Origin: Candidatus Uhrbacteria bacterium CG10_big_fil_rev_8_21_14_0_10_48_11
GTDB lineage: Bacteria; Patescibacteriota; Patescibacteriia; GWA2-46-9
Direction: 5' to 3'
DNA: 35,021 nucleotides
Assembly (NCBI GenBank): GCA_002793855.1
Contig: PFET01000014.1
Location: 1-35,021 of the forward strand
Part shown: positions 27,989 to 35,021 of the stretch, piece by piece
How positions within the stretch are numbered: position 1 is the stretch's first letter
Layout of the letters: each line of letters opens with the position of its first letter
Position numbers and translations under genes: made by a program
Notes under the pieces: generated by a model
Databases searched by the model: none
What the model was told of the DNA's origin: nothing
What the model saw: the letters and a program-made list of their open reading frames with translations, nothing else

Positions 27989-28494
27989 GCCAACTTCAAG
28001 TCGGCAACAATCCGAGCTGCCAAGTCATCGGCATCTTTCCATGGCCAGACACAAGTGTAGTCAGCGTACTTTTCATACAACGGCTGACGCTGTAAGAGGA
28101 CGCCAGCCAAACCCCGCTCGTCCATCCCAACAATGCCGCGCATAGCAACATTGTCTCGTGCCGCACGCTCTTCAAGAATAGAAAGCGGCGTCGCAATGTA
28201 AATAACGGTTGTCTCTTTTTTTAAACGCTCCATTGCCTTTTCGGCAAAAACCATACTACCCCCGGGAGCCATTACCCTATTTTCAAAACTCGGAAACGCT
28301 AAAACATACCCTTTTTCAATGTTCACTAATCCGCCTCCTTTGTTGCCATTATTAATTTCGCCGACCGATGCTTTCTCTCGCTCTTTAATATAAAGGTCAA
28401 GATCAATGAACTGCCAATTAACAAGGTGAGCAACCCGTTTACCAACGGCAGATTTACCCGAATACGGCATCCCGACAAAACTTATGCCCTGCAT
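27985..28494 (-). CDS. Shikimate-kinase-like P-loop kinase
   Basis: ISFVGMPYSGKSAVGKRVA Walker A, WQFIDLDLYIKE, VMAPGGSMV, LLQRQPLYEKYAD; shikimate kinase fold but divergent at the acceptor-binding motif. Confidence 0.85.
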   Translation of the reverse strand: MQGISFVGMPYSGKSAVGKRVAHLVNWQFIDLDLYIKEREKASVGEINNGNKGGGLVNIEKGYVLAFPSFENRVMAPGGSMVFAEKAMERLKKETTVIYIATPLSILEERAARDNVAMRGIVGMDERGLAGVLLQRQPLYEKYADYTCVWPWKDADDLAARIVADLKLA

Positions 28495-28581
28495 ACCATA
28501 TGCTTAAGAATAAACTGGCTCTAGAGTAACGAAATTTTATTGCTCTGTCTACCACCGTTCTACCGCTCTTTGCCAGTAACG

Positions 28582-29511
28582 TTATTGCCCTATGACCAAC
28601 GTTTTTCTTATTGCGTCAAATTGCGCAAGAAGGATGTCACGGTCGTAAGCGGTAACAGTATCAGGGGGGTAGTTCTCCAGGACGGTCGTGTGCAAAAGGT
28701 AACGAACCGCAAGACAAGGATTTGTCCCCGGAATAGCATAGACCGTCTCTTCGTAGCGGTTACCAGCGCCGGCGCCAGTGCTTGAGGCCACAGAATAGGT
28801 AACGCCATCTTCCGTTGCCTCGTGCAAATTAATCCCCTGCCCACTGTCGGTCAAAAAGAGACCAGCATCGCACGTTTGTGTTTGTGGTATTGCTTCTACG
28901 CTCACATACGAATCCTTACTCAGGTTTGTACCCTCGGCAATAGCGGGTGGAATGGTAAAGGAAGCGCCACCAATTTCTTTACCTGGACCAAACGCTTGGT
29001 ACTGGTAGTCGGTGTTCACGCCATAGTCAGCAGGATAGCGAATAGAAAAACCATCACTACCGTTCTCGAAAACACGGGGCAAACCACCGGAATCCTCGGC
29101 GGTAACAATGCAGCCGGTATACGTTTTCTGATTGCCTTCTTCGATAAATGCGCTGTTGCCTTTGCTCCAAAAAATAATGGACTCATCGGCATTTGCGTAG
29201 CGAATGCCAGAGGCAGAAAGGGTCTGCGGTAAGCTAAAGGTGCGACCATCATTCAAGCGAATATGAACGCTTCCGTTCGGCGTTGGGGGTTCGTTGGCTA
29301 TTGGCAGCGCCACCGTATCGTCTTTATAGAAAACTGTGGCAATACTTTTATCGTCGTTACAGAGATACGTCTGCGAACTCACCTCTGATACATTATTCGT
29401 CGACGTACTGACCGGCGGCGTCGGTCGCAAGGCGACGTACCACACGTACGCTCCAGCGGCAATGAGCAGTAAAATGAGGCCGGTGAAAGTTAGCTTTTTT
29501 GTATCCATCAT
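28582..29511 (-). CDS. Membrane-anchored protein with MliC-like (C-type lysozyme inhibitor) domain
   Basis: N-terminal helix GLILLLIAAGAYVWYVAL, then YLCNDDKSIATVFYKDDTVAL...GRTFSLPQTLSASGIRYANADESIIFWSKGNSAFIEEGNQKTYTGC, an MliC-type domain with paired Cys, and an uncharacterised C-terminal domain. Confidence 0.8.
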   Translation of the reverse strand: MMDTKKLTFTGLILLLIAAGAYVWYVALRPTPPVSTSTNNVSEVSSQTYLCNDDKSIATVFYKDDTVALPIANEPPTPNGSVHIRLNDGRTFSLPQTLSASGIRYANADESIIFWSKGNSAFIEEGNQKTYTGCIVTAEDSGGLPRVFENGSDGFSIRYPADYGVNTDYQYQAFGPGKEIGGASFTIPPAIAEGTNLSKDSYVSVEAIPQTQTCDAGLFLTDSGQGINLHEATEDGVTYSVASSTGAGAGNRYEETVYAIPGTNPCLAVRYLLHTTVLENYPPDTVTAYDRDILLAQFDAIRKTLVIGQ

Positions 29512-29538
29512 AGTATGGTATACCCTTTATCCTTTTAC

Positions 29539-30176
29539 TTAAAGTAAATCGTTGACTAACGTTTTTTTCAGTAAGAGCTCAGTAAAAAATATGCCCGCCA
29601 TTGTGCGTGGGAGACTGCGATGTTCGTCAATAATAACAAAGTCCGACAATAAAGCTTCTACCTCGTTTCTATTTAGAAAGTAAATCGGCGTCTTGCTCTT
29701 GACTGCCGTTTCTATAAAATGAGTTTCCGGTCCTTTGGTGCTAAAAAAACGAACCAACAAAAGTGACCCTGACTGCGTATGTTTTGCTACCTGCTGCGCA
29801 TAAGTAACCCGTGCTGCTGCAGCAAGACAGTGAAGCGCCGCCTAATCAAGTACAACATCAAAACTTTTTTTATCCAGAACGAACGACCAGCTGCAGCGCC
29901 GCCGACAACAAACGCGCAGCCGGAAAGTTTTGTTTCTGTTGCCTTCTTTGCTAACGCAATCGCTTTTGGTGAAATATCAAAACCTAAGACTTCATGGGAA
30001 CCATGCCTTGCTAGGTAGCGCGTCTTTGCGCCGGTACCACAACCAACATCAATAGCCGACTTGCCGACAAGCACTTCTTTATCAACTAGTTCCTGAAACC
30101 AATCAGCCTGCGTCCCCTGCCAAGGAATATGCTCGAGTGGCTGATTATAAAACTCGTCCCAAAAATCTTTTGTCAT
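29539..30176 (-). pseudogene. Class I SAM-dependent methyltransferase, disrupted
   Basis: Motif I AIDVGCGTGAKTRYLA; after a frameshift near 29875-29897 the homologous frame reads SFVLDKKSFDVVLD*AALHCLAAAARVTYAQQVAKHTQSGSLLLVRFFSTKGPETHF with a TAG at 29842-29844. Confidence 0.82.
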
Positions 30177-30182
30177 TATTGG

Positions 30183-30533
30183 TTACCAATTTTTTCCGTC
30201 TACTGGTGTTGGAGAAAGTGTTTCTGGGTCAATGCCGTCAAGACAGCGTACGTTAATGGCAATTGTTTTGTTTCCTTCTTTGTCGCTGCCGCGAGCGAAC
30301 GACTCTATACCACACGTTGTACAAAAAAGATGGTTTATTTTTTTTGTATTAAATAGGTAGCTCGTCAGATTATCTTCACCGGACAACAGCTCAAACTGAT
30401 TTTGAGGTACAAACGTTAGGATGGCACCGAGTTTACCGCACCGTGAACAATTGCAAGTTAACAGCTTAGCCAGATCGGTAGTCACGCTGTAGCGAACGGC
30501 GCCGCATTGACAGCCACCAGTATAGGTTTGCAT
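30183..30533 (-). CDS. GFA family protein (glutathione-dependent formaldehyde-activating-like, Zn-binding)
   Basis: MQTYTGGCQCGAVRYSV, LLTCNCSRCGKLGAI, HLFCTTCGIESFAR: Cys pattern of the GFA/CENP-V family. Confidence 0.9.
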   Translation of the reverse strand: MQTYTGGCQCGAVRYSVTTDLAKLLTCNCSRCGKLGAILTFVPQNQFELLSGEDNLTSYLFNTKKINHLFCTTCGIESFARGSDKEGNKTIAINVRCLDGIDPETLSPTPVDGKNW

Positions 30534-30577
30534 AAATATAGCTAGCGTAAGTAACAAGTGTAAGTGTAACGCATGGC

Positions 30578-30960
30578 CTACGGTTTGACCAAAAGAGCTT
30601 GTAATTTCCGGCGTACGACTTTGGCCTCTTTTTCATTATCATTATGCACTTCAAAAAAGAGAGTACACCGTTTCGAAGGCGGCAGTTCAGCGTACTTGCG
30701 CTGTCGACGATAGGCGTCCTCCCAAGAAGTTGCCGAATAAAAACCTGCTCCGATTTCTTTGTATGGGCTCTGTGCTTTTGAAGCGTTTTCTCTGCCATGT
30801 TAAAGTAGACCATTACCTGTTGGTAGCAAAACTTTGTCGCCAGTCGCTTCACTAAGCGACGAATATCTTCGGCAAGAGTACTATTTGTCAGCACGATGGT
30901 TACTCCAGCTTTTAGTGAAAACTGAAGCACGGTACGAAAGAGCAAAAATTTTAGATTTGG
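30578..30960 (-). pseudogene. Unidentified gene, frameshifted and possibly lacking its 5' end
   Basis: Frame 1 AGVTIVLTNSTLAEDIRRLVKRLATKFCYQQVMVYFNMAEKTLQ joins a second frame KAQSPYKEIGAGFYSATSWEDAYRRQRKYAELPPSKRCTLFFEVHNDNEKEAKVVRRKLQALLVKP* at the T4/A4 run 30776-30779. Confidence 0.5.
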
Positions 30961-30964
30961 ATTT

Positions 30965-32240
30965 TTAAAAGACGTCAATAAGCGGTGGCATGGACGGAAA
31001 GTAAGAACCGCCTCCGCCACCGCCTGCTGCCGGTGGAGCAACCGATACAATGTCGTCATTAGTGATGGTGCAGGTCTTCACGTCGCCCAGGGCAAGCGTA
31101 ATCGTGCCGTCCGTGGCGCAATTTCCACCAATGACAGACGTGTAGCCAGAAGTGGAAGTCTCAGAAACCGTGTGTAATCCTACGGTGGTTGTGCCTACCA
31201 CTCCCGATGTCACACTACCGCCATTGATAAAAAGCGGGAAATCAGAAATGACTTTGGTGGCACCATTGTCGTTGATAACAATTTTATTCACGATGAGCTG
31301 AGGCGCCACATCGTCATTGGTGATGGTGCGGCTTTTAGTTTCCCCTGCCGCAATCGTCCCCGAACAATCACCAGAACCAGTTTGGGTATAGCCAACCGGA
31401 ACGACTGGTTCGGTTACCGCATAAGCACCGGTATCCAACGTTACGTCTACGTCAGCAGCAGAACCGGCAAAAGAACTTGGTGAAACAGCCGTGCTGGTAA
31501 CCTGAAGAGTAAAGTCAGAAGGAACTGCCGTGCCACCATTATCGTTGATGACCGTCTTGATGACATGCAGCGTAGCGGAAACAGGAGGAGCAGGTGTGTA
31601 AGTTGGCCCCAAAATGATCTTGTTAAGCAATGCTACGTCACCACCCAATGTCAAAGCTCTACCATCTAAAGAAACCTCAGATTCAAAATGGACGCCAACG
31701 TACTCACTTGCCAATACACATCACCGGCTCTCGCACCGTTGATTAGCGTAATCGGCCCAGAGGATACCAAGTCACTCGATGCTCTAAAAATATATACACC
31801 AGACCGTCAAGGATAAATATGCCACCGTTTAATCGTCCGGCCCCAATATCATAGACGCCAGGGGCAAGCACTAAACCATCAAGGACGGGGCCGACACTGC
31901 CTGTAGAAATCTGGCCAGACAAATCGCTGTTGGCGGTTGAAAGATCTGCCTGAACACTAGGATTTAAAATTGCTACGCTTGGAGAAACTGCGTCGGTAAC
32001 CTATATGGCGCCACCAACCATCGCTGCCGTTAAGGCACTAATGCCAGCACCGGTGCTGTTTAAGCCAACCTCTCCAGATACTGTCCCCGTTCCCGTAATT
32101 GCTGTTTGGGCAATGATAGAAAATGGTACCGCAGCGCCCAACCCCGGATCGGTAGCGGCAAAGGCGATAGGTCGTCCTGTTATGCCAGGTACGAGAGCAA
32201 GCACTACTATAACCGCAAAAACCCTGTTCATCATTTTCAT
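30965..32240 (-). pseudogene. Secreted DUF3494 ice-binding-like protein with two SpaA-like C-terminal repeats, disrupted
   Basis: Signal peptide and DPGLGAAVPFSIIAQTAITGTGTVSGEVGLNSTGAGISALTAA, then TAG at 32001-32003, VTDAVSPSVAILNPSVQADLSTANSDLSGQ...GLVLAPGVYDIGAGRLNGGIFILDG / GVYIFRASSDLVSSGPITLINGARAGDVYWQV / SEYVGVHFESEVSLDGRALTLGGDVALLNKIILGP across three frames, then two VINDNG...TINDD repeats. Confidence 0.82.
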
Positions 32241-32319
32241 ACGTTGTCTGTTAAAAAATAACTCCTTTTTAAACCTTTGCTATAGCTTACTTCCTGACAA
32301 TGTTTACTATGCTAATACT

Positions 32320-32535
32320 TCAATTGTCTTTAAGTAGTCCGTCAATATTTGCTTCAAGAACTTTTGTAATTTTTGTTAAAGTATCGAGTCGTGGGTTGAT
32401 GTTCTCGCCCTGTTCAATCTTAATAATGGTGTTGTTGGCGACATCGGCAAGTTTGGCGAGACGATCTTGTGAGAGCCCTTTCTTTTTTCTCAATCTTTTT
32501 AGGTTTTTTGAAAGTGGGTGCTTTTGTTTTTGCAT
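32320..32535 (-). CDS. XRE-family helix-turn-helix regulator
   Basis: LSKNLKRLRKKKGLSQDRLAKLADVANNTIIKIEQGENINPRLDTLTKITKVLE, canonical HTH_3. Confidence 0.92.
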   Translation of the reverse strand: MQKQKHPLSKNLKRLRKKKGLSQDRLAKLADVANNTIIKIEQGENINPRLDTLTKITKVLEANIDGLLKDN

Positions 32536-32737
32536 AAGTAAATTATGATAGTACTATTATGTTGCAGTACCTGAGTAGTTGGTCTATAGCGCAAACCCTA
32601 ATTATACGCAACGGGTGTTAGCGCGAGACGTGAATGGCTCGGCAAACTGTGTCGCGGCGCTCACGGCATTTTTACGTTTTAAAAAAAAGAATACCTTACA
32701 CGACCAGTTAGCTAATGCCATCGGATGAACTGGTTCG

Positions 32738-34447
32738 TTAGCTATTTAAAAATAATCTTGCTACACGCAATTCTTCAAAACTGAAACTGTCACCAAGGAC
32801 TTGGCGCACAGGAGCAAGGCGTGTCTCGCCATCTCGTTTTTTTATTTTTTCAAATGCACGTATCATTTTCTCAAAGCGTTCTGACTTCGGCCTAAGATAG
32901 GCAAGGTCAACACGTGGATCAATCTTTTTTGTGGCTACTAGCTTCTCGAGATGGGTAAGAATAGTACCAAGGTTTAATCCCCTTTCTTTGGCCATACCCT
33001 CAAGCGAAAGTTTTTTCGAGAGAAGTTCGCGCGTTATAGCATACGTCGAACGTTTACTCTTTTCTTGTCGCACCGCGTGATCCGCTTTGACGCTTCCACC
33101 GCAACGACGAATGTATCCGTTTTGTTTTTTTAAAAGGTCAGCTGCCGAAACGCTTAAAAATTGCTCTCGAGCAACTTGGGAGGCGTCGCGAAATTCACTG
33201 TCCTTAATACGAATGGCCGGATGCACTTCAAGTGCGCGCTCGTTCAGGCCAGCAAGCGTCAGCCCCGACAAGGTACGAACACGTGAGAGCGCCACGTATC
33301 CCTGACCGTACTCAAAGACCTGCGACAAATCCATATGCGCGGCATCAAGCGACATCCCCTGACTTTTATGCACCGTCATCGCCCACGCTAACCGCAGCGG
33401 CACTTGCACAATGCGTGCTAAGATAGTGCCGCCATCTTCGATGCTCCACTCAAGTGGTGTGGCTTCCACATTACGACCGGTATTGGTTTTTACCATAGGG
33501 TACCCACTTTCTTTTGAGAAGCCGACTACGGTTCCCAGCGTCCCATTTACAAACCGATAGCTGGCGTCATTCTTTGTAAACATCACTCGCGCACCAACTT
33601 TGAGTACCAACGTTTCTGGTGACAGACAACCTTTCTTGAGCGTAGCCACAAACTCGGCTGGTCCACGATTGGTCATGACGAATGTTTCCTCTGCGCCCGA
33701 CAACGTTCGAAGTTCAGCGCTGTTGATATGGTCAACGTCAACATTATGGGAAAAAAGTTGCGTTACGCCAGAACGCGCAACGTCAGCCGAACGCTGTTTT
33801 AGTAAGGCGTGGTGAGTATCGTTAATGGTTCCTCGGCGCATGGCAGAAAGTAAATCCAAAAAGGACGAATCTTCTTGTCGGTGTTGTTCCGAAAGATAGC
33901 AAACCGTTGGATGCAGCTTGTTCCATGCTGTCGATGAAAAAGCAAAAGAGTGACCATTATCTTCTAAAGAGACTAGCGACGACTGCTTGTTCTCTTCTTG
34001 CTCTCTTGTTACTACCGGCGGCAGTTGAAAAAAATCGCCGACCAACACGACCTGTAACCCTCCAAATGGCTCAACGCCACCGCGAACTTTCCTACAGACT
34101 GCTTCTACCATGCTCAAAGTGTTTGCTGAAAGCATAGAAATCTCGTCGATAATGAGGATGCGAGTTTCACGCACTCGCTTGGCGATGCGCGTGTTTCCCG
34201 CAATCCTGCTAAGGTAGGATGGCGTCATGACGCGCTTCACGCCAACGCCGCTCCATGAATGAATAGTGCGCCCACCAATGTGTGTGGCCGCAATGCCGGT
34301 AGAAGCGGTAATCGCTGGCTCAATTCGATGGTCGCGCAACCACTGCACGAAGCGATTGATTGTGTGCGTTTTCCCGCTTCCCGGTTCGCCAGTTATAAAC
34401 ACAGAGGTACCGGTTTTCAAAATAGAAAGAGCTTCGTCTTGAGTCAT
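32738..34447 (-). CDS. Pif1-like helicase with C-terminal HTH_40-like domain
   Basis: ITGEPGSGKTHTINRF Walker A, ITASTGIAATHIGGRTIHSWSGVG, ILIIDEISML, LVGDFFQLPPV, WAMTVHKSQGMSLD, YVALSRVRTLSGL; C-terminal YAITRELLSKKLSLEGMAKERGLNLGTILTHLEKL. Confidence 0.93.
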   Translation of the reverse strand: MTQDEALSILKTGTSVFITGEPGSGKTHTINRFVQWLRDHRIEPAITASTGIAATHIGGRTIHSWSGVGVKRVMTPSYLSRIAGNTRIAKRVRETRILIIDEISMLSANTLSMVEAVCRKVRGGVEPFGGLQVVLVGDFFQLPPVVTREQEENKQSSLVSLEDNGHSFAFSSTAWNKLHPTVCYLSEQHRQEDSSFLDLLSAMRRGTINDTHHALLKQRSADVARSGVTQLFSHNVDVDHINSAELRTLSGAEETFVMTNRGPAEFVATLKKGCLSPETLVLKVGARVMFTKNDASYRFVNGTLGTVVGFSKESGYPMVKTNTGRNVEATPLEWSIEDGGTILARIVQVPLRLAWAMTVHKSQGMSLDAAHMDLSQVFEYGQGYVALSRVRTLSGLTLAGLNERALEVHPAIRIKDSEFRDASQVAREQFLSVSAADLLKKQNGYIRRCGGSVKADHAVRQEKSKRSTYAITRELLSKKLSLEGMAKERGLNLGTILTHLEKLVATKKIDPRVDLAYLRPKSERFEKMIRAFEKIKKRDGETRLAPVRQVLGDSFSFEELRVARLFLNS

Positions 34448-34548
34448 GAATAAAAGTTTATGTTACGTTGTGCTGTCTTTTGGTTGACGGCCAAACCTAT
34501 TGGTAAAAATTTCAAAAAATAATTTTAACTCCCTCTCTACCCTAGCAT

Positions 34549-34588
34549 AAGAAAAAGTTTCTGCCACGCGGACAGAAACTTTTTCTCT
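34549..34588. terminator. Strong inverted repeat, possible bidirectional terminator
   Basis: AAGAAAAAGTTTCTG-CCACGCGGA-CAGAAACTTTTTCTC, about 14-bp perfect stem. Confidence 0.6.
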
Positions 34589-34712
34589 TAGGAGAAGGAG
34601 GGAGTCGACTACAAGTTTCCTCGTCTTCCGCCTCGGAACTCGCGGGCCGCCCCTCGCAGTCTCGCTCGCCAGCAGGCGTCGCGAAACATCGCTGCGGTCT
34701 TCGAATCCCTAC

Positions 34713-34734
34713 GCGAATGAAGCAGTTCATTCGC
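34713..34734. repeat. Perfect hairpin in the non-coding right edge
   Basis: GCGAATGAA-GCAG-TTCATTCGC. Confidence 0.8.
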
Positions 34735-34740
34735 TCCTCT

Positions 34741-34782
34741 CCTAGGTTATTACAATTGTAATCTATAAAAATGAAACCTAGG
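34741..34782. repeat. Nested palindromes
   Basis: CCTAGGTT (34741-34748) inverted as AACCTAGG (34775-34782), enclosing ATTACAATTGTAAT (34749-34762). Confidence 0.85.
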
Positions 34783-34784
34783 TA

Positions 34785-34808
34785 TTTTTTGATTGATGTT
34801 CGAACTTT
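34785..34808 (+). repeat. 24-bp direct repeat, copy 1
   Basis: TTTTTTGATTGATGTTCGAACTTT, identical to 34933-34956. Confidence 0.9.
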
Positions 34809-34932
34809 CTTTGAGCAAAGCGAACAATCTCAACGCCAAATGAAACTTCCGCCCGCGAAAGGAAATCGGATGGCCGCGCCAAGGGCGCGATCCCATTTCG
34901 GATTCTGATTCCGATTCCCAATTTTGGCGGTG

Positions 34933-34956
34933 TTTTTTGATTGATGTTCGAACTTT
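34933..34956 (+). repeat. 24-bp direct repeat, copy 2
   Basis: TTTTTTGATTGATGTTCGAACTTT, offset 148 bp from copy 1. Confidence 0.9.
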
Positions 34957-35021
34957 TTTTTGACAAAAATCCTGCAAACTAATTTGGACTCGGCGGGGCA
35001 AACTATTTTTCTGGGGGAATG

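Noticed and set aside
29842-29844. Amber codon as programmed read-through or pyrrolysine
   Set aside because: The same gene also has an independent frameshift, and no Pyl machinery is visible; decay or sequence error is simpler.
32700-32745. Repeated GTTAGCTA and ACCAGTT/AACTGGT around the helicase stop
   Set aside because: Short and AT-rich; compatible with a weak terminator or chance, not distinctive enough for a feature.
32738-34447. Pif1-like helicase as part of a defence or plasmid system
   Set aside because: No neighbouring nuclease, relaxase or defence gene. Pif1-like helicases with this type of C-terminus are, as far as I know, common in Patescibacteria.
34590-34740. tRNA- or tmRNA-like sequence (GGAGGGAGTCGACTAC..., GGTCTTCGAATCCC)
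   Set aside because: T-loop-like strings occur on both strands, but no matching T-stem, acceptor stem or anticodon arm could be formed by eye. I do not call an RNA gene; a covariance-model scan would settle it.
34542-35001. Small ORFs on the minus strand (62, 83 and 62 aa)
   Set aside because: They run through hairpins and direct repeats, have low-complexity Arg/Ser/Lys composition and mutually overlapping frames; more likely non-coding.
1-35021. Alternative genetic code (UGA as Gly, as in SR1/Gracilibacteria)
   Set aside because: UGA ends recognised proteins at the expected length at cyclase/riboflavin kinase, ribH/dnaG and kinase/thrC ATGA overlaps, and no long protein needs UGA read-through.
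1-35021. CRISPR array, prophage, transposon or toxin-antitoxin system
   Set aside because: No regularly spaced repeats, transposase, integrase, capsid or terminase seen. The lone XRE regulator at 32320-32535 has no adjacent toxin-like ORF.

Overview
The window looks like an ordinary chromosomal segment of a Candidate Phyla Radiation/Patescibacteria-type bacterium (an inference from gene style and content), read with the standard bacterial code: TGA is a true stop at ATGA-type overlaps. Coding is almost entirely on the minus strand and very compact. Recognisable modules, left to right: tRNA-Asn(GTT); VKOR; DoxX; an overlapping chain cyclase-riboflavin kinase-RibE-RibH-DnaG-RpoD; a sugar-nucleotide epimerase; a patatin-like phospholipase; an unassigned plus-strand protein; YhhQ, a RibD_C-like reductase (frameshifted) and a CofE-like ligase; ROK kinase, GH15, PGI/PMI and transaldolase; CcdA, glutaredoxin and ArsR behind a near-consensus promoter with a palindromic operator; a dual-specificity phosphatase with unknown proteins and TspO; a host-attachment/baeRF-like protein; a response regulator; a polyamine operon (AguA, AguB, deoxyhypusine synthase-like); a MacB/FtsX-type ABC transporter; YwbE; NUDIX; an HD hydrolase (frameshifted); threonine synthase with a shikimate-kinase-like protein; an MliC-domain protein; a run of disrupted genes (SAM methyltransferase, unknown ORF, DUF3494 ice-binding-like/SpaA-like surface protein); a GFA protein; XRE; a Pif1-like helicase; and a structured, repeat-rich non-coding right edge. 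I saw no CRISPR array, transposase, integrase or phage module. The most interesting leads are the flavin/deazaflavin-linked operons, the divergent shikimate-kinase-like partner of threonine synthase, the ArsR thiol-redox operon, the polyamine operon, the cluster of disrupted genes at 26-32 kb, and the right-edge repeats. Family calls come from motif recognition by eye, not database searches.
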